From Thermoactinomyces mirandus (GTDB taxonomy: Bacteria; Bacillota; Bacilli; Thermoactinomycetales; Thermoactinomycetaceae): a stretch of 64,000 bases of DNA. The DNA is taken from contig NZ_JACEOL010000014.1 in NCBI RefSeq assembly GCF_013868055.1, positions 1 through 64,000 of the forward strand. Direction: 5' to 3'. A program made the position numbers and the translations under genes. Below, piece by piece: positions 18,364 to 28,051 of the stretch. Each line of letters begins with the position of its first letter. Position 1 is the stretch's first letter. The notes beneath the pieces are model-generated. The model was not told the DNA's origin. It did not search any database and worked only from the letters and a program-made list of their open reading frames with translations.

Positions 18364-19656
18364 ATGCCATTCAAGCATTTGGAAGCTCCCGTCAAAGGAG
18401 AACCGATTACTGTACAAAACGGAGTACTTAATGTACCGGATCAACCCATTATTCCTTTTATTGAAGGTGATGGAACAGGTCCGGATATTTGGGCCGCCAC
18501 CAAAAGTGTATTAGATGAAGCAGTAAAAAAAGCGTATAATGGTAAAAGAGAGATTGCATGGTATGAAGTATATGCTGGAGAAAAAGCATATAATGGATGG
18601 GGTGAATGGTTGCCCGAAGACACACTGACAGCCATTCGCAAATACCTTGTTGCAATCAAAGGGCCCCTTACCACTCCTGTTGGAGGCGGAATCCGTTCGC
18701 TCAATGTGGCACTGAGACAAGAACTGGATCTGTATGTTTGCTTGCGTCCGGTCCGTTATTTTGAAGGTGTTCCTTCTCCCGTCAAACATCCTGAAAAAGT
18801 GGACATGGTCATCTTCCGCGAAAATTCTGAGGATATTTATGCCGGGATCGAATGGGAATACGGAAGCAAAGAAGTGAAAAAGGTAATTGACTTCTTGCAA
18901 AATGAAATGGGTGTCAAAAAAATCCGTTTTCCGGAAACCGCCGGAATTGGCATAAAACCAGTTTCCAAAGAAGGAACGGAACGGCTGGTAAAAGCAGCAA
19001 TCGAATATGCACTTCAACATAATCGCAGCAGTGTCACCTTGGTACATAAGGGCAACATTATGAAGTTTACAGAAGGGGCATTCAAAAACTGGGGATATGA
19101 AGTTGCAGAACGCGATTATGCTGATCAGGTTTTTACATGGGCCCAGTATGACCGCATTAAGGAAGAATACGGAATTGACGCTGCAAATGATGCACAGGCA
19201 AAAGCCGAAGCAGAAGGAAAACTGATTGTCAAAGATGTTATTGCAGACGCATTCCTGCAACAAATTCTGACACGTCCCACTGAATATGACGTGATTGCTA
19301 CTTTGAACTTAAACGGAGATTATATTTCTGACGCATTGGCGGCTCAGGTTGGCGGAATTGGAATCGCCCCCGGAGCAAACATTAACTACATTACAGGTCA
19401 TGCCATTTTTGAAGCAACTCATGGAACTGCCCCAAAATATGCAGGGATGGATAAAGTTAATCCGGGTTCACTGATTTTATCGGGAGTATTGATGTTGGAA
19501 CATTTGGGATGGCGTGAAGCTGCTGAACTGATTTATAAGGCAATGGGCAATACAATTAGTAACAAGACGGTAACTTATGATTTTGCACGTTTGATGGATG
19601 GAGCCACACAGGTGAAATGCTCCGAATTCGCTGATCATCTTATTTCTAACATGTAA
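18364..19656 (+). CDS. icd: NADP-dependent isocitrate dehydrogenase
   Basis: 430 residues, the size of bacterial Icd (423 in B. subtilis). It oxidatively decarboxylates isocitrate to 2-oxoglutarate. Substrate-binding motifs are [19 protein letters not shown], where the Ser is the known phosphorylation position in E. coli, and [13 protein letters not shown]. The metal-binding and dimer region includes [16 protein letters not shown], and NADP binding is around [18 protein letters not shown] precedes the ATG. mdh follows 24 bases later. Confidence 0.96.
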   Translation: MPFKHLEAPVKGEPITVQNGVLNVPDQPIIPFIEGDGTGPDIWAATKSVLDEAVKKAYNGKREIAWYEVYAGEKAYNGWGEWLPEDTLTAIRKYLVAIKGPLTTPVGGGIRSLNVALRQELDLYVCLRPVRYFEGVPSPVKHPEKVDMVIFRENSEDIYAGIEWEYGSKEVKKVIDFLQNEMGVKKIRFPETAGIGIKPVSKEGTERLVKAAIEYALQHNRSSVTLVHKGNIMKFTEGAFKNWGYEVAERDYADQVFTWAQYDRIKEEYGIDAANDAQAKAEAEGKLIVKDVIADAFLQQILTRPTEYDVIATLNLNGDYISDALAAQVGGIGIAPGANINYITGHAIFEATHGTAPKYAGMDKVNPGSLILSGVLMLEHLGWREAAELIYKAMGNTISNKTVTYDFARLMDGATQVKCSEFADHLISNM

Positions 19657-19680
19657 ATAACTTGAGGAGGATGAACAATA

Positions 19681-20619
19681 ATGGCCATTCGTCGCAGAAA
19701 AATTTCCGTAATTGGTGCAGGATTTACCGGCAGTACGACAGCATTGATGCTCGCACAAAAAGAATTGGGAGACATTGTGCTTGTCGATATTCCCAAAGTG
19801 GAAGGGCCTACCAAAGGAAAAGCCCTGGATATGTTTGAAGCAAGTCCTGTACAGGGATTTGATGCCAATATTGTTGGCACAAGCAATTATGAGGATACCA
19901 AAGATTCAGATCTGGTAATCATAACGGCAGGGGTTGCCCGTAAACCTGGTATGAGCCGGGATGATCTGGTAAACATTAACGCCGGGGTTATCCGATCAGT
20001 CACTGAACAAGTGGTGAAATACTCCCCTGATTGTATTATTCTTGTATTGACCAATCCGGTAGATGCCATGACCTATGAAGCCTATCGGACTTCCGGATTC
20101 CCGAAAAACCGCGTAATCGGCCAGTCCGGCGTATTGGATACCGCCCGCTTCCGTTCATTCGTCGCCGAAGAACTGAACATTTCTGTTGAAGATGTCACTG
20201 GATTTGTTCTGGGCGGACACGGTGACGATATGGTACCTTTGGTACGCTATTCCTATGCAGGCGGCATTCCTTTGGAAAAACTGATTCCCGCAGACCGGCT
20301 GGAAGCCATTGTTAATCGTACCCGCAAAGGTGGAGGGGAAATTGTAAATCTGTTAGGTAACGGAAGCGCTTATTATGCTCCGGCTGCTTCACTGGTACAA
20401 ATGGCAGAAGCAATCCTGAAAGATAAAAAACGGATCCTGCCCGCAGTTGCTTACCTGGAAGGTGAATATGGCTACCGGGATCTGTATCTTGGGGTGCCAA
20501 CCATCCTGGGCGGTAACGGATTGGAAAAAGTAATTGAACTTGAATTAACAGAAGATGAAAAGAAAGCATTAGATAAATCGGCTGAATCTGTAAGAAACGT
20601 AATGAAAGTATTACAATAA
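19681..20619 (+). CDS. mdh: Malate dehydrogenase
   Basis: 312 residues of the LDH-like bacterial malate dehydrogenase type. The Rossmann motif is [17 protein letters not shown] and [33 protein letters not shown] includes the substrate Arg, [10 protein letters not shown] follows, and the catalytic His lies in [12 protein letters not shown]. The active-site loop has Arg (ARKPGMSR), as in malate rather than lactate dehydrogenases. GAGGAGG lies 10 bases before the ATG. It closes the citZ-icd-mdh group and is followed by a strong terminator. Confidence 0.96.
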   Translation: MAIRRRKISVIGAGFTGSTTALMLAQKELGDIVLVDIPKVEGPTKGKALDMFEASPVQGFDANIVGTSNYEDTKDSDLVIITAGVARKPGMSRDDLVNINAGVIRSVTEQVVKYSPDCIILVLTNPVDAMTYEAYRTSGFPKNRVIGQSGVLDTARFRSFVAEELNISVEDVTGFVLGGHGDDMVPLVRYSYAGGIPLEKLIPADRLEAIVNRTRKGGGEIVNLLGNGSAYYAPAASLVQMAEAILKDKKRILPAVAYLEGEYGYRDLYLGVPTILGGNGLEKVIELELTEDEKKALDKSAESVRNVMKVLQ

Positions 20620-20633
20620 ATAATAATAAATGT

Positions 20634-20660
20634 GCCCGGGGGCTTTGCCCCTGGGCTTTT
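20634..20660 (+). terminator. Rho-independent terminator after mdh
   Basis: GCCCGGGGGC (20634-20643) pairs with GCCCCTGGGC (20647-20656), with one G-U pair and a three-base loop, followed by TTTT. Confidence 0.85.
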
Positions 20661-20976
20661 CTGCAGGGCAAAGTTTTTGCAGGAACGAGCGGACAAACTT
20701 TTGATGGAAACGGGTGCGTTGTTCAAACGAAACATCTTGCATCAGGCAAGGGCATAGACGTACTGAAACCTTAAAAAATCTGCTGCAGTCTGGCCCCGGA
20801 AACAGGATTCCCGGCTTTTTTACCACCAGGCTCATGAAAAACGGGGAAAGTCGGAAAACTAAAGATAATTAAACCAGATATTTTCTTAAAAAGAAATGGA
20901 GTTATTTTTGCTTTTCTGTGAATTTTCAGTATAAGTTTGTGATAAAATGTAAGCGTATACACAAGGAGGGGTTTCG
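20661..20976 (+). other. Intergenic region with an orphan terminator-like hairpin
   Basis: About 315 bases without a convincing gene. A second terminator-like hairpin (CCGGAA near 20796 with TTCCCGG near 20808, then TTTTTT at 20816-20821) has no recognised gene in front of it. Near the end, TGATAAAAT (20940-20948) is an extended -10-like element for the MaoC gene. Confidence 0.4.
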
Positions 20977-21450
20977 TTGGACTTTGGCAAAATCACAGCT
21001 TCTGGAAAAGATTGGAGCCAGATTCAAGCGGGGGATCGTGTGGAAGTGAAGAGGAAAGTCATTTTACGTGATATTTTTGCTTATCTGGGTGCCGCCGATG
21101 ACTACAATCCAATCTACCTGAAAGAAAGTTATGCTGCCCAAACCGGATATGGTCAGGTGATTGTTCCGGCCGGCCTGATCGTCAGCTGGCTTTCCGCACT
21201 GATTTCCACTGAATTGCCGGGGCCTGGAAGCGTCATGAAAGAGATGCGCATCTCTTTTCCGGAAACATTTCATCCAGAAAAAGAAATATTCCTGTTATTG
21301 AAAGTGAGCCATAAATGTCAGACAGATAAAACAATAACCCTGCAAGCGCTTGTTACCGGCAATCAGCGAACAATTGCAGAAGGAGAAATCGTCGTGTTGC
21401 CTCCGCAGCCCTTGCGGCCGATTTTTCATAATGTTTTTGATAATTTCTGA
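20977..21450 (+). CDS. MaoC-like hot-dog dehydratase
   Basis: 157 residues from TTG 20977 with AAGGAGGGG five bases upstream. The hydratase-2 region reads FAYLGAADDYNPIYL followed by GYGQVIVPAGLIVSW, in which the Asp-x-x-Pro-Ile/Leu arrangement replaces the D-x-N-P-x-H active site of enoyl-CoA hydratase 2; the usual His is Tyr here. It may therefore bind acyl-CoA or acyl-carrier esters without standard hydratase activity. It stands alone between terminators, upstream of phoP. Confidence 0.75.
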   Translation: MDFGKITASGKDWSQIQAGDRVEVKRKVILRDIFAYLGAADDYNPIYLKESYAAQTGYGQVIVPAGLIVSWLSALISTELPGPGSVMKEMRISFPETFHPEKEIFLLLKVSHKCQTDKTITLQALVTGNQRTIAEGEIVVLPPQPLRPIFHNVFDNF

Positions 21451-21461
21451 ATTGGGAAAAC

Positions 21462-21488
21462 ACACCTTCTGACAAGAGGGTGTTTTTT
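21462..21488 (+). terminator. Rho-independent terminator
   Basis: ACACCTTCT (21462-21470) pairs with AGAGGGTGT (21475-21483), with one G-U pair and a GACA loop, followed by TTTTT. Confidence 0.8.
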
Positions 21489-21584
21489 ACTTTTTCTTAA
21501 CTTTATTATGTTATGATTTTCATTGTAAATAATAGATTAATAAATTAGAAATAATTTACCGGTAGTAAAGAGGGGGGCTGCAAA

Positions 21585-22298
21585 ATGAGCAAAAAAATCC
21601 TGGTAGTGGATGATGAAGCATCAATCGTGAAGCTGGTTCAGTTCAACCTGAAAAAAGAAGGCTATTTGGTTGAGGTTGCCTATGATGGACTCATGGCTCT
21701 CAAAATGGTAAAAGAGACGGACCCGGATCTGGTGGTATTGGACCTGATGTTGCCCAAGTTGGACGGGTTGGAGGTATGCCGGCGTTTGCGGCAGGAGAGA
21801 AAACATATTCCTATCCTGATGCTGACGGCAAAAACGGATGAACTGGATAAAGTGCTGGGACTGGAACTGGGTGCTGATGATTATATGACCAAACCGTTTA
21901 GCCCGCGGGAACTTACAGCACGGGTGAAGGCGATATTCCGGCGGATTGAAGCCCTGACTGGCGGACATCAGGCGGAAGAGAGCGGTTCTTTGCTCCGGAT
22001 CGGCCATTTGCAAATTGATTCGGACGGATATGTTGTCTTACGGGATGGCGAGGAGATCGATTTGACCCCGAAAGAGTTTGAATTGCTGCTTTACATGGCC
22101 AACCATCGCGGCAAGGTATTGTCACGGGACCAGTTGTTAAATGCGGTATGGAATTATGACTATGTGGGCGACTCAAGAATTGTGGATGTTCATGTCAGCC
22201 ATCTGCGCGATAAAATAGAGCCCGACTCACGCAACCCGGTTTACATTAAAACCGTACGGGGAATTGGATACAAATTTGAAGGGCCTAAAAAACAATGA
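21585..22298 (+). CDS. phoP: Phosphate response regulator PhoP (OmpR family)
   Basis: 237 residues. The receiver domain shows VVDDEAS, phospho-acceptor Asp near residue 53 in LVVLDLMLPKLDG, LTAKTDE and MTKPFSPREL. The winged-helix effector domain starts near 135 and ends with DVHVSHLRDKIE and VRGIGYKFE. It is the transcription factor partner of PhoR. The stop overlaps the phoR ATG by four bases. Being immediately upstream of phoR and of a Pho-box-preceded pst operon identifies it as PhoP rather than another OmpR-family regulator. Confidence 0.94.
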   Translation: MSKKILVVDDEASIVKLVQFNLKKEGYLVEVAYDGLMALKMVKETDPDLVVLDLMLPKLDGLEVCRRLRQERKHIPILMLTAKTDELDKVLGLELGADDYMTKPFSPRELTARVKAIFRRIEALTGGHQAEESGSLLRIGHLQIDSDGYVVLRDGEEIDLTPKEFELLLYMANHRGKVLSRDQLLNAVWNYDYVGDSRIVDVHVSHLRDKIEPDSRNPVYIKTVRGIGYKFEGPKKQ

Positions 22299-24040
22299 GA
22301 TCACTGCGTTCCAAGATTACCTGGTCATTTCTGCTTTTAATTGGTTGTTCCGTATTGGGGACAGGGATTTTTGTCGCCTTGTTGCTGAGATCATCCTATC
22401 TGGATTCATTAACATACCGCCTGGAGAAGGAAGGAATAGTCCTGGCTGAAACGGTCCAATGGACTGATTACAGCAAATTGAGGAAGCAGGAAGAGTTATT
22501 CCAGAAAACACTGGATGTGCACATAAATTTTTTTGATCAGTCAGGAAATTTGATTGGAGAACGGGATTTGAAAACAGGGCTGGACAAAAATGGCCATAAC
22601 ATACCGGAAGTAAACAGTGTTCTGCATCATGGGAAAGAGAGAGAAGTGCAAACGTCCATTCGCGGAGAATATTTATATGCCGCTGTTCCCGTCATTCGTG
22701 ACAATCAAGTGGTGGGAGCCATTTTGTTATCACTGGATATGGAAGAAATCAACCAGTCGTTACGCCAGGTCTGGATCTCCCTGATCCTGGGCTTGATTAT
22801 CGCTTACGCCCTGGCCGCATTTTTCAGTTCGCGCATCGCCAGCGGAATAACCCGTCCTGTTGAGGAAATTACACAGGTAGCCTCGGATATCGCCCGCAAA
22901 AAGTTTCATCGGCGGGTTCGGGCAGATACGCAGGATGAAATTGCATTTCTGGGGCGGGCAATTAACCGGATGGCTTACAGTTTGCAAAATCAAATGGAAA
23001 CCATCCGTAAAAGCGAGCGGAGGCTGAACAGCATTATCGAATCCATGGAAAGCGGCCTGATCATGATTGATGCGACAGGAAAGGTAAGCCTTGCCAATCG
23101 GTCATTTGAACGAATGTTTGGCATTCCGCAGTCCGATTTGGTTGGCCGGTCTTTCAGGCAGCTTACCTATCCCTATGACATCAGTTCGTTAATTACCGAA
23201 TGTGCTGAATCCAACACCCGAATACGGAAAGAAATCCCCTTGTATTACCCGGAGGAAAGAATACTGGAAGCTAATCTGGCACCGATGTGGGTGGAAAAAA
23301 ACGGTGTGGGGGTGGTTGTCGTTTTTCATGATCTTACAGCCATCCGCCGGTTGGAGCAATTGCGCAAGGACTTTGTGGCCAATGTATCGCATGAACTGAA
23401 GACACCGATCACTTCGATCAGGGGTTTTGCGGAGACGCTGTTGGATGGGGCAATGGATGATCCTGAGACTGCCAGGGAATTCCTGCGCATTATCCATGAA
23501 GAAAGTTTGCGTTTGCAAAGGCTGATTGGCGATCTGCTCGATCTTACACAGATTGAATCAAAGCAAACCCCGTTGAAAATCAGCAAAGTGTCAGTTGAAT
23601 CATTGTTGCAGTCTGTCAGAAGGATGGTGCAGGATCAGATTGAAAGCAAGAACCAGTCTTTATCCGTAAAAATTGACCATCCTTTCGAGGTAGAAGTGGA
23701 TGAGGACCGTTTCCGGCAGATCCTGTTAAATCTGCTTTCCAATTCAATCAACTACACCCCCCAGGGCGGGAAAATCAGGTTGCGGGCAACGGGCGGCACC
23801 GACCGTTGGCAACTGGAGATCAGCGATACGGGAATCGGGATTCCGGAACAGGATTTGCCCCGCATCTTTGAACGGTTTTACAGGGTAGACAAGGCAAGGG
23901 CAAGAGATTCGGGAGGAACCGGATTGGGTTTGGCAATTGTGAAACATCTGGTTGAGGAACATCAGGGACAAATCGAAGTTAAAAGCAAAGTGGGAGAAGG
24001 CACAACCTTTATACTGACGTTCCCTCTCTTATCCAAATAA
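22295..24040 (+). CDS. phoR: Phosphate sensor histidine kinase PhoR
   Basis: 581 residues. Membrane helix 1 lies at about 10-30 and an extracytoplasmic sensing domain at about 31-157. Helix 2 (WISLILGLIIAYALAAFF) is at about 158-178, followed by HAMP. A PAS domain (RLNSIIESMESGLIMID onward) spans about 245-345. The dimerisation domain carries the phospho-accepting His in NVSHELKTPITS (about 365). The ATPase domain carries LLNLLSNSINYTP, DTGIGIP and GGTGLGLAIVKH. Overlap with phoP indicates translational coupling. It ends at a terminator, so pstS is a separate transcript. Confidence 0.94.
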   Translation: MRSLRSKITWSFLLLIGCSVLGTGIFVALLLRSSYLDSLTYRLEKEGIVLAETVQWTDYSKLRKQEELFQKTLDVHINFFDQSGNLIGERDLKTGLDKNGHNIPEVNSVLHHGKEREVQTSIRGEYLYAAVPVIRDNQVVGAILLSLDMEEINQSLRQVWISLILGLIIAYALAAFFSSRIASGITRPVEEITQVASDIARKKFHRRVRADTQDEIAFLGRAINRMAYSLQNQMETIRKSERRLNSIIESMESGLIMIDATGKVSLANRSFERMFGIPQSDLVGRSFRQLTYPYDISSLITECAESNTRIRKEIPLYYPEERILEANLAPMWVEKNGVGVVVVFHDLTAIRRLEQLRKDFVANVSHELKTPITSIRGFAETLLDGAMDDPETAREFLRIIHEESLRLQRLIGDLLDLTQIESKQTPLKISKVSVESLLQSVRRMVQDQIESKNQSLSVKIDHPFEVEVDEDRFRQILLNLLSNSINYTPQGGKIRLRATGGTDRWQLEISDTGIGIPEQDLPRIFERFYRVDKARARDSGGTGLGLAIVKHLVEEHQGQIEVKSKVGEGTTFILTFPLLSK

Positions 24041-24052
24041 TCGGGACTTTGT

Positions 24053-24088
24053 GCTTGCGGTTCAGGATAACCCCGCGGGCTTTTTTAT
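24053..24088 (+). terminator. Rho-independent terminator after phoR
   Basis: GCTTGCGG (24053-24060) pairs with CCGCGGGC (24073-24080), with two G-U pairs, and is followed by TTTTTTATTT. Confidence 0.75.
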
Positions 24089-24090
24089 TT

Positions 24091-24117
24091 TTAAAATAGT
24101 TTAACATAATCTTAACT
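24091..24117 (+). promoter_or_regulatory. Pho box upstream of pstS
   Basis: TTAAAA (24091-24096), TTAACA (24101-24106) and TTAACT (24112-24117) are hexamers spaced four and five bases apart. They match the repeated TT(A/T/C)ACA arrangement bound by PhoP dimers. A TATAGT -10-like hexamer follows at 24149-24154. This indicates phosphate-starvation induction of the pst operon. Confidence 0.7.
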
Positions 24118-24123
24118 ATTCTT

Positions 24124-24419
24124 TTATTTGAATATAAAAGAAAAAGACTATAGTACAAAGTGTTGATTGGCAACCATTCTTTACCTTGGAGGGAAAACAA
24201 TAATTAAAGAAGGGATTTTTACTTGGCAGTATTTTTGCTTTGGCTTCGGATGTTTACTGGTTGGAGCGGTATTATTTGAATATAAAAGAAAAAGACTATA
24301 GTACAAAGTGTTGATTGGCAACCATTCTTTACCTTGGGGGGCAAAACAATGATAAAGAAGGGATTTTTACTTGGCAGTATTTTTGCTTTGGCTTTGGGTG
24401 TTTTGACCGGTTGCAGCGG
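24124..24419 (+). repeat. Tandem duplication of the pstS leader and signal-peptide region
   Basis: Bases 24124-24271 and 24272-24419 are two copies of a unit of about 148 bases. The first 66 or so bases are identical, covering the -10 region and leader. The later part diverges. Copy 1 has a changed ribosome site (GGAGGG), has lost the start codon (AATAATT in place of AATGAT) and has lost the lipobox Cys. Copy 2 is the functional start of pstS. Copy 1 is a decaying fragment, so the pstS mRNA from the Pho-box promoter would carry a long leader containing it. Confidence 0.9.
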
Positions 24420-25242
24420 GAACAGTCAGGGGGCACAAAAGGGACAACTGTCCGGCACTCTGACCGTGGTAGGATCGACAGCCATGCAGCCGCTTGTCGA
24501 TGAAGCTGGAAAATCATTTACCACATCCAATCCCGGAGTTCAGGTGAATGTTCAAGGCGGCGGAAGCGGTGCAGGACTGAGTGCCGTCATGAATGATACA
24601 GCCGATATCGGCAATTCAGATGTATATGCAGAAGAAAAAGAGAAAGTTGACAGCAAACAAGTCGTTGACCATAAAGTTTTTGTTGTCGGCATCGCACCGA
24701 TCGTAAACCCGGGAACGGGTGTTGATAATGTGACACATCAGCAACTGATCGATATTTTTACCGGCAAGATCAAAAACTGGAAAGAACTTGGCGGAAAAGA
24801 TCAGGCGATTGTGCTCGTGAACCGTCCGGCAAGTTCCGGGACACGCGCTACGTTTGCCAAATATGGATTGCTCGGAAATGAAGAGTTCCGCGGGGAAGGC
24901 GGCATTGAAGAAGAATCGTCCGGAACCGTTCGCAAAATTGTTTCTGAAACGCCTGGAGCCATTGGTTATCTCGCATTCTCCTACATCGATGATTCTGTCA
25001 GGGCATTAAAAGTGGACAATGTTGAGCCGACGAACGAAAACGTTTATACAAACAGTTGGAAAATCTGGGCCTATGAACATATGTATACGAACCAAAATGA
25101 GAAGAACAAACAATTGGAAGAAGCATTTATCGGTTACATCAAATCTGATGAAATCCAGAACGGACTCGTAAAGAAACTGGGTTATATTCCGATTAGTGAA
25201 ATGAAAGTGGAACGGGATGTTAACGGCAATATTGTGAAATAA
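24349..25242 (+). CDS. pstS: Phosphate ABC transporter substrate-binding lipoprotein
   Basis: 297 residues from ATG 24349 (MIKKGFLLG), seven bases after GGGGGG. A lipoprotein signal peptide ends at the lipobox LTGC with Cys22. The phosphate-binding domain shows VVGSTAMQPLVDEA, GSGAGLSAVMNDTADIGNSD and RPASSGTRATFAKY, the usual anion-contacting loops of PstS. It captures phosphate outside the membrane and delivers it to PstC/PstA. First gene of the pst operon, preceded by the Pho box and the tandem leader duplication. Confidence 0.95.
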   Translation: MIKKGFLLGSIFALALGVLTGCSGNSQGAQKGQLSGTLTVVGSTAMQPLVDEAGKSFTTSNPGVQVNVQGGGSGAGLSAVMNDTADIGNSDVYAEEKEKVDSKQVVDHKVFVVGIAPIVNPGTGVDNVTHQQLIDIFTGKIKNWKELGGKDQAIVLVNRPASSGTRATFAKYGLLGNEEFRGEGGIEEESSGTVRKIVSETPGAIGYLAFSYIDDSVRALKVDNVEPTNENVYTNSWKIWAYEHMYTNQNEKNKQLEEAFIGYIKSDEIQNGLVKKLGYIPISEMKVERDVNGNIVK

Positions 25243-25323
25243 GACAGACTATCTGTCCAGAACAGGGGGCGGGCTTGCGCAGGCGCGATCCCCTGCTTCA
25301 ATTGACAGAAAGGAGATGGAAAA

Positions 25324-26277
25324 GTGGAACAGGCAGCAAAAGCACAAGGGTCTTCCTGCAAAGAATCGCTTTCAGAACAACTGATGAAGCCGATGCGGAA
25401 AATGTTGATCATTGAGAAACAAGGTAAAATCATTACGCTTGTTTGCGCATGGGTCCTGATTGTTACCTTGTTTTCGCTTTTGTATTTTATTACTTCAAAG
25501 GGGATTTCCCCGTTTGTCAACAATCAGATTACGCTGGCGGAATTTTTTTCTTTTGAATGGGGCCCCACTGCTTCAGCGGAGCAAGGAGGTCCTTTTTACG
25601 GAGCGATGGCGTTTATCCTGGGATCGCTTGCTGTTACGTTGGGCGCGACCGTTGTCAGTGCTCCGTTGGGAATCGGAGCAGCCATTTTCATGACCGAGAT
25701 TGCGCCTGATTGGGGGAAAAAGATTTTGCAGCCGGTGATTGAAATGCTGGTTGGGATTCCTTCGGTTGTTTACGGATTTATCGGATTGACCGTTATTGTC
25801 CCGGTGATCCGGGAAACCGCAGGCGGGCTTGGTTTTGGCTTGCTGGCCGGGATTATCGTCTTGTCCATCATGATTTTGCCTACCATCATCAGTGTCGGTG
25901 TGGATGCGATCCAGGCGATTCCAAGGCAAATACGCGAAGGTTCCTATGCTTTGGGGGCAACCCGGTGGCAAACGGTCTCCCGTCTGGTTGTGCGCGCGGC
26001 AATACCAGGGTTGATGACAGGGGTTGTTTTGGGAATGGCCCGGGCCTTTGGCGAAGCATTGGCGGTGCAGATGGTAATCGGAAACTCGCCCAACCTGCCG
26101 GCAAGTTTCATTGAACCGATCAGCACACTGACCAGTGTCATCACCCTGAACATGGGAAATACCGTACAAGGAACCACTTATAACAACGTATTGTGGTCGA
26201 TGGCCTTAATCCTGTTATTGATAACCATGCTTTTTATCTTTTTGATCCGTTTCATTACCCGAAGGAGAGAGTATTAG
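25324..26277 (+). CDS. pstC: Phosphate ABC transporter permease PstC
   Basis: 317 residues from GTG 25324 after AAAGGAGATGG. About six membrane helices, the first at 40-60 (VCAWVLIVTLFSLLYFI). The cytoplasmic EAA loop reads EGSYALGATRWQTVSRLVVR, contacting PstB. The N-terminal cytoplasmic tail of about 35 residues is longer than in some homologues. pstA follows immediately after the TAG stop. Confidence 0.95.
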   Translation: MEQAAKAQGSSCKESLSEQLMKPMRKMLIIEKQGKIITLVCAWVLIVTLFSLLYFITSKGISPFVNNQITLAEFFSFEWGPTASAEQGGPFYGAMAFILGSLAVTLGATVVSAPLGIGAAIFMTEIAPDWGKKILQPVIEMLVGIPSVVYGFIGLTVIVPVIRETAGGLGFGLLAGIIVLSIMILPTIISVGVDAIQAIPRQIREGSYALGATRWQTVSRLVVRAAIPGLMTGVVLGMARAFGEALAVQMVIGNSPNLPASFIEPISTLTSVITLNMGNTVQGTTYNNVLWSMALILLLITMLFIFLIRFITRRREY

Positions 26278-27165
26278 ATGAACGCAAAGACAATCGACCG
26301 AATCGCGACCTTCTGTTTTTATTCCATCGCTGTTTTAATTGTCGGCATCCTGCTTGGATTGGTCAGTTTTATCCTGATTCGCGGTCTTGGCGTGATCGAC
26401 TGGTCTTTTGTCACGGAAGCGCCCGGCTCGGTTCTTACCGGAGGCGGCGGCGTGGGGCCGCAATTATTCAATTCATTTTACCTGTTAATCCTGACCATGC
26501 TGATCACCATTCCGCTTGGTCTTGGCGGCGGCATTTACATGGCCGAATATGCCAAACCGGGAAAACTGACCGACTTTATCCGTTTAAGCATTGAGGTGTT
26601 GTCCTCATTGCCATCCATTGTGGTTGGCCTGTTTGGATTGCTGGTTTTTGTCCAGTATACCGGCTGGGGCTATTCCATGTTGGCCGGTGCTCTGGCCCTG
26701 ACCGTTTTCAACCTGCCTTTGATGGTCAGAATTGTGGAACAGTCCTTGACAGCAGTCCCCCGTGAACAGAGAGAAGCAAGCTTTGCGCTGGGAGTTACCC
26801 ATTGGCAGACCATTTTAAAGATACTGATCCCTGCCGCTTTGCCAGGTATTATAACCGGAACCATCCTGGCATCAGGACGTGTGTTCGGGGAAGCCGCCGC
26901 CTTGCTGTTTACGGCTGGAATGACGTCACCTCCGCTTGATTTTACGAACTGGGACTTCACTTCACCCACCTCACCGCTGAATCCGTTTCGCCCTGCGTCG
27001 ACACTGGCGGTTCATATCTGGAAAGTGAATGCAGAAGGAATTATTCCTGATGCGAAAGAAGTAGCGAGCGGCGCTTCTGCATTACTGGTGATTGCGATAT
27101 TGATTTTCAATCTGGTGGCGCGCTGGTTAGGCCGGTTTATCCATGCACGCCTCACTTCAAGCTGA
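26278..27165 (+). CDS. pstA: Phosphate ABC transporter permease PstA
   Basis: 295 residues, the second permease of the pair. Membrane helices start at residue about 14. The loop [16 protein letters not shown] and the EAA motif [17 protein letters not shown] are typical of PstA. The ATG directly abuts the pstC stop, with its ribosome site (GAAGGAGAGAG) inside pstC, so the two permeases are made at matched levels. Confidence 0.95.
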   Translation: MNAKTIDRIATFCFYSIAVLIVGILLGLVSFILIRGLGVIDWSFVTEAPGSVLTGGGGVGPQLFNSFYLLILTMLITIPLGLGGGIYMAEYAKPGKLTDFIRLSIEVLSSLPSIVVGLFGLLVFVQYTGWGYSMLAGALALTVFNLPLMVRIVEQSLTAVPREQREASFALGVTHWQTILKILIPAALPGIITGTILASGRVFGEAAALLFTAGMTSPPLDFTNWDFTSPTSPLNPFRPASTLAVHIWKVNAEGIIPDAKEVASGASALLVIAILIFNLVARWLGRFIHARLTSS

Positions 27166-27182
27166 TTAAGGGGGAGTATGTG

Positions 27183-28016
27183 ATGCCTCAAACAATAACC
27201 GTTCCGTTTCCGGTTCAGGTAAAACCCAAATTCAAAATTTCCCAACCGCAGGAAAAAAAACAACTGCGTGTCCAGTTGGAAACCGTTGATTTGCATGTCT
27301 ATTACGGGGAAACCCATGCCGTAAAAGGAGTGGATCTGCCCTTGTACCAAAATACCGTGACAGCATTTATTGGTCCGTCCGGATGTGGAAAATCAACCTT
27401 TCTGCGCTGTCTCAACCGAATGAACGATACCATTCCCGGAGCCAGGGTCGAGGGCAGGATTATGGTGGAAGGGATTGATATCAATCAGCCTGTGATCAAT
27501 ACGAGTCATCTGAGACGTCATATCGGCATGGTGTTTCAGCGGCCCAATCCGTTCTCCAAATCGATTTATGAAAATATCGCCTTTGCACCCCGCCTGTATG
27601 GGGCTTCCAAAAAAGATCTGGACAGAATCGTTGAAGAAAGCCTGAAAAAAGTTGCCCTGTGGGATGAAGTAAAGGACCGGCTCCACAAAACAGCTCTGGC
27701 GCTTTCCGGTGGACAGCAGCAACGTTTGTGCATTGCAAGAGCGATTGCGATGAATCCGAGAATCATTTTGCTGGATGAACCAACTTCTGCGCTGGATCCG
27801 ATCTCAACCGGGAAAGTCGAAGAGCTGGTGCAAGAGCTGAAAAAAGACTTTACGATTGCCATTGTCTCGCACAATATGCAGCAGGCAGCGCGCATTTCCG
27901 ATTATACGGCCTATTTTTACATGGGAAATCTGGTTGAATTTGGCGAGACCGCACAGTTATTTACCAATCCAAAGAAGAAAGAGACGGAAGATTATTTGAC
28001 CGGCCGTTTTGGATGA
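27183..28016 (+). CDS. pstB: Phosphate ABC transporter ATPase PstB (copy 1)
   Basis: 277 residues from ATG 27183; a GTG directly before it is also possible. Walker A is GPSGCGKST, the Q-loop FQRPNPF, the signature LSGGQQQRL, Walker B ILLDEP and the switch His in [12 protein letters not shown]. Compared with the second copy it has about 36 extra N-terminal residues, proline- and lysine-rich ([20 protein letters not shown]), of unknown role. It energises import through PstC/PstA. Confidence 0.94.
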   Translation: MPQTITVPFPVQVKPKFKISQPQEKKQLRVQLETVDLHVYYGETHAVKGVDLPLYQNTVTAFIGPSGCGKSTFLRCLNRMNDTIPGARVEGRIMVEGIDINQPVINTSHLRRHIGMVFQRPNPFSKSIYENIAFAPRLYGASKKDLDRIVEESLKKVALWDEVKDRLHKTALALSGGQQQRLCIARAIAMNPRIILLDEPTSALDPISTGKVEELVQELKKDFTIAIVSHNMQQAARISDYTAYFYMGNLVEFGETAQLFTNPKKKETEDYLTGRFG

Positions 28017-28051
28017 TCTGGCATGGTATAAGTTGAGGGGGAAAAAGAAGC

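Noticed and set aside
24315-24503. 62-codon ORF at the start of pstS
   Set aside because: It is an out-of-frame reading of the pstS leader and signal peptide inside the tandem duplication.
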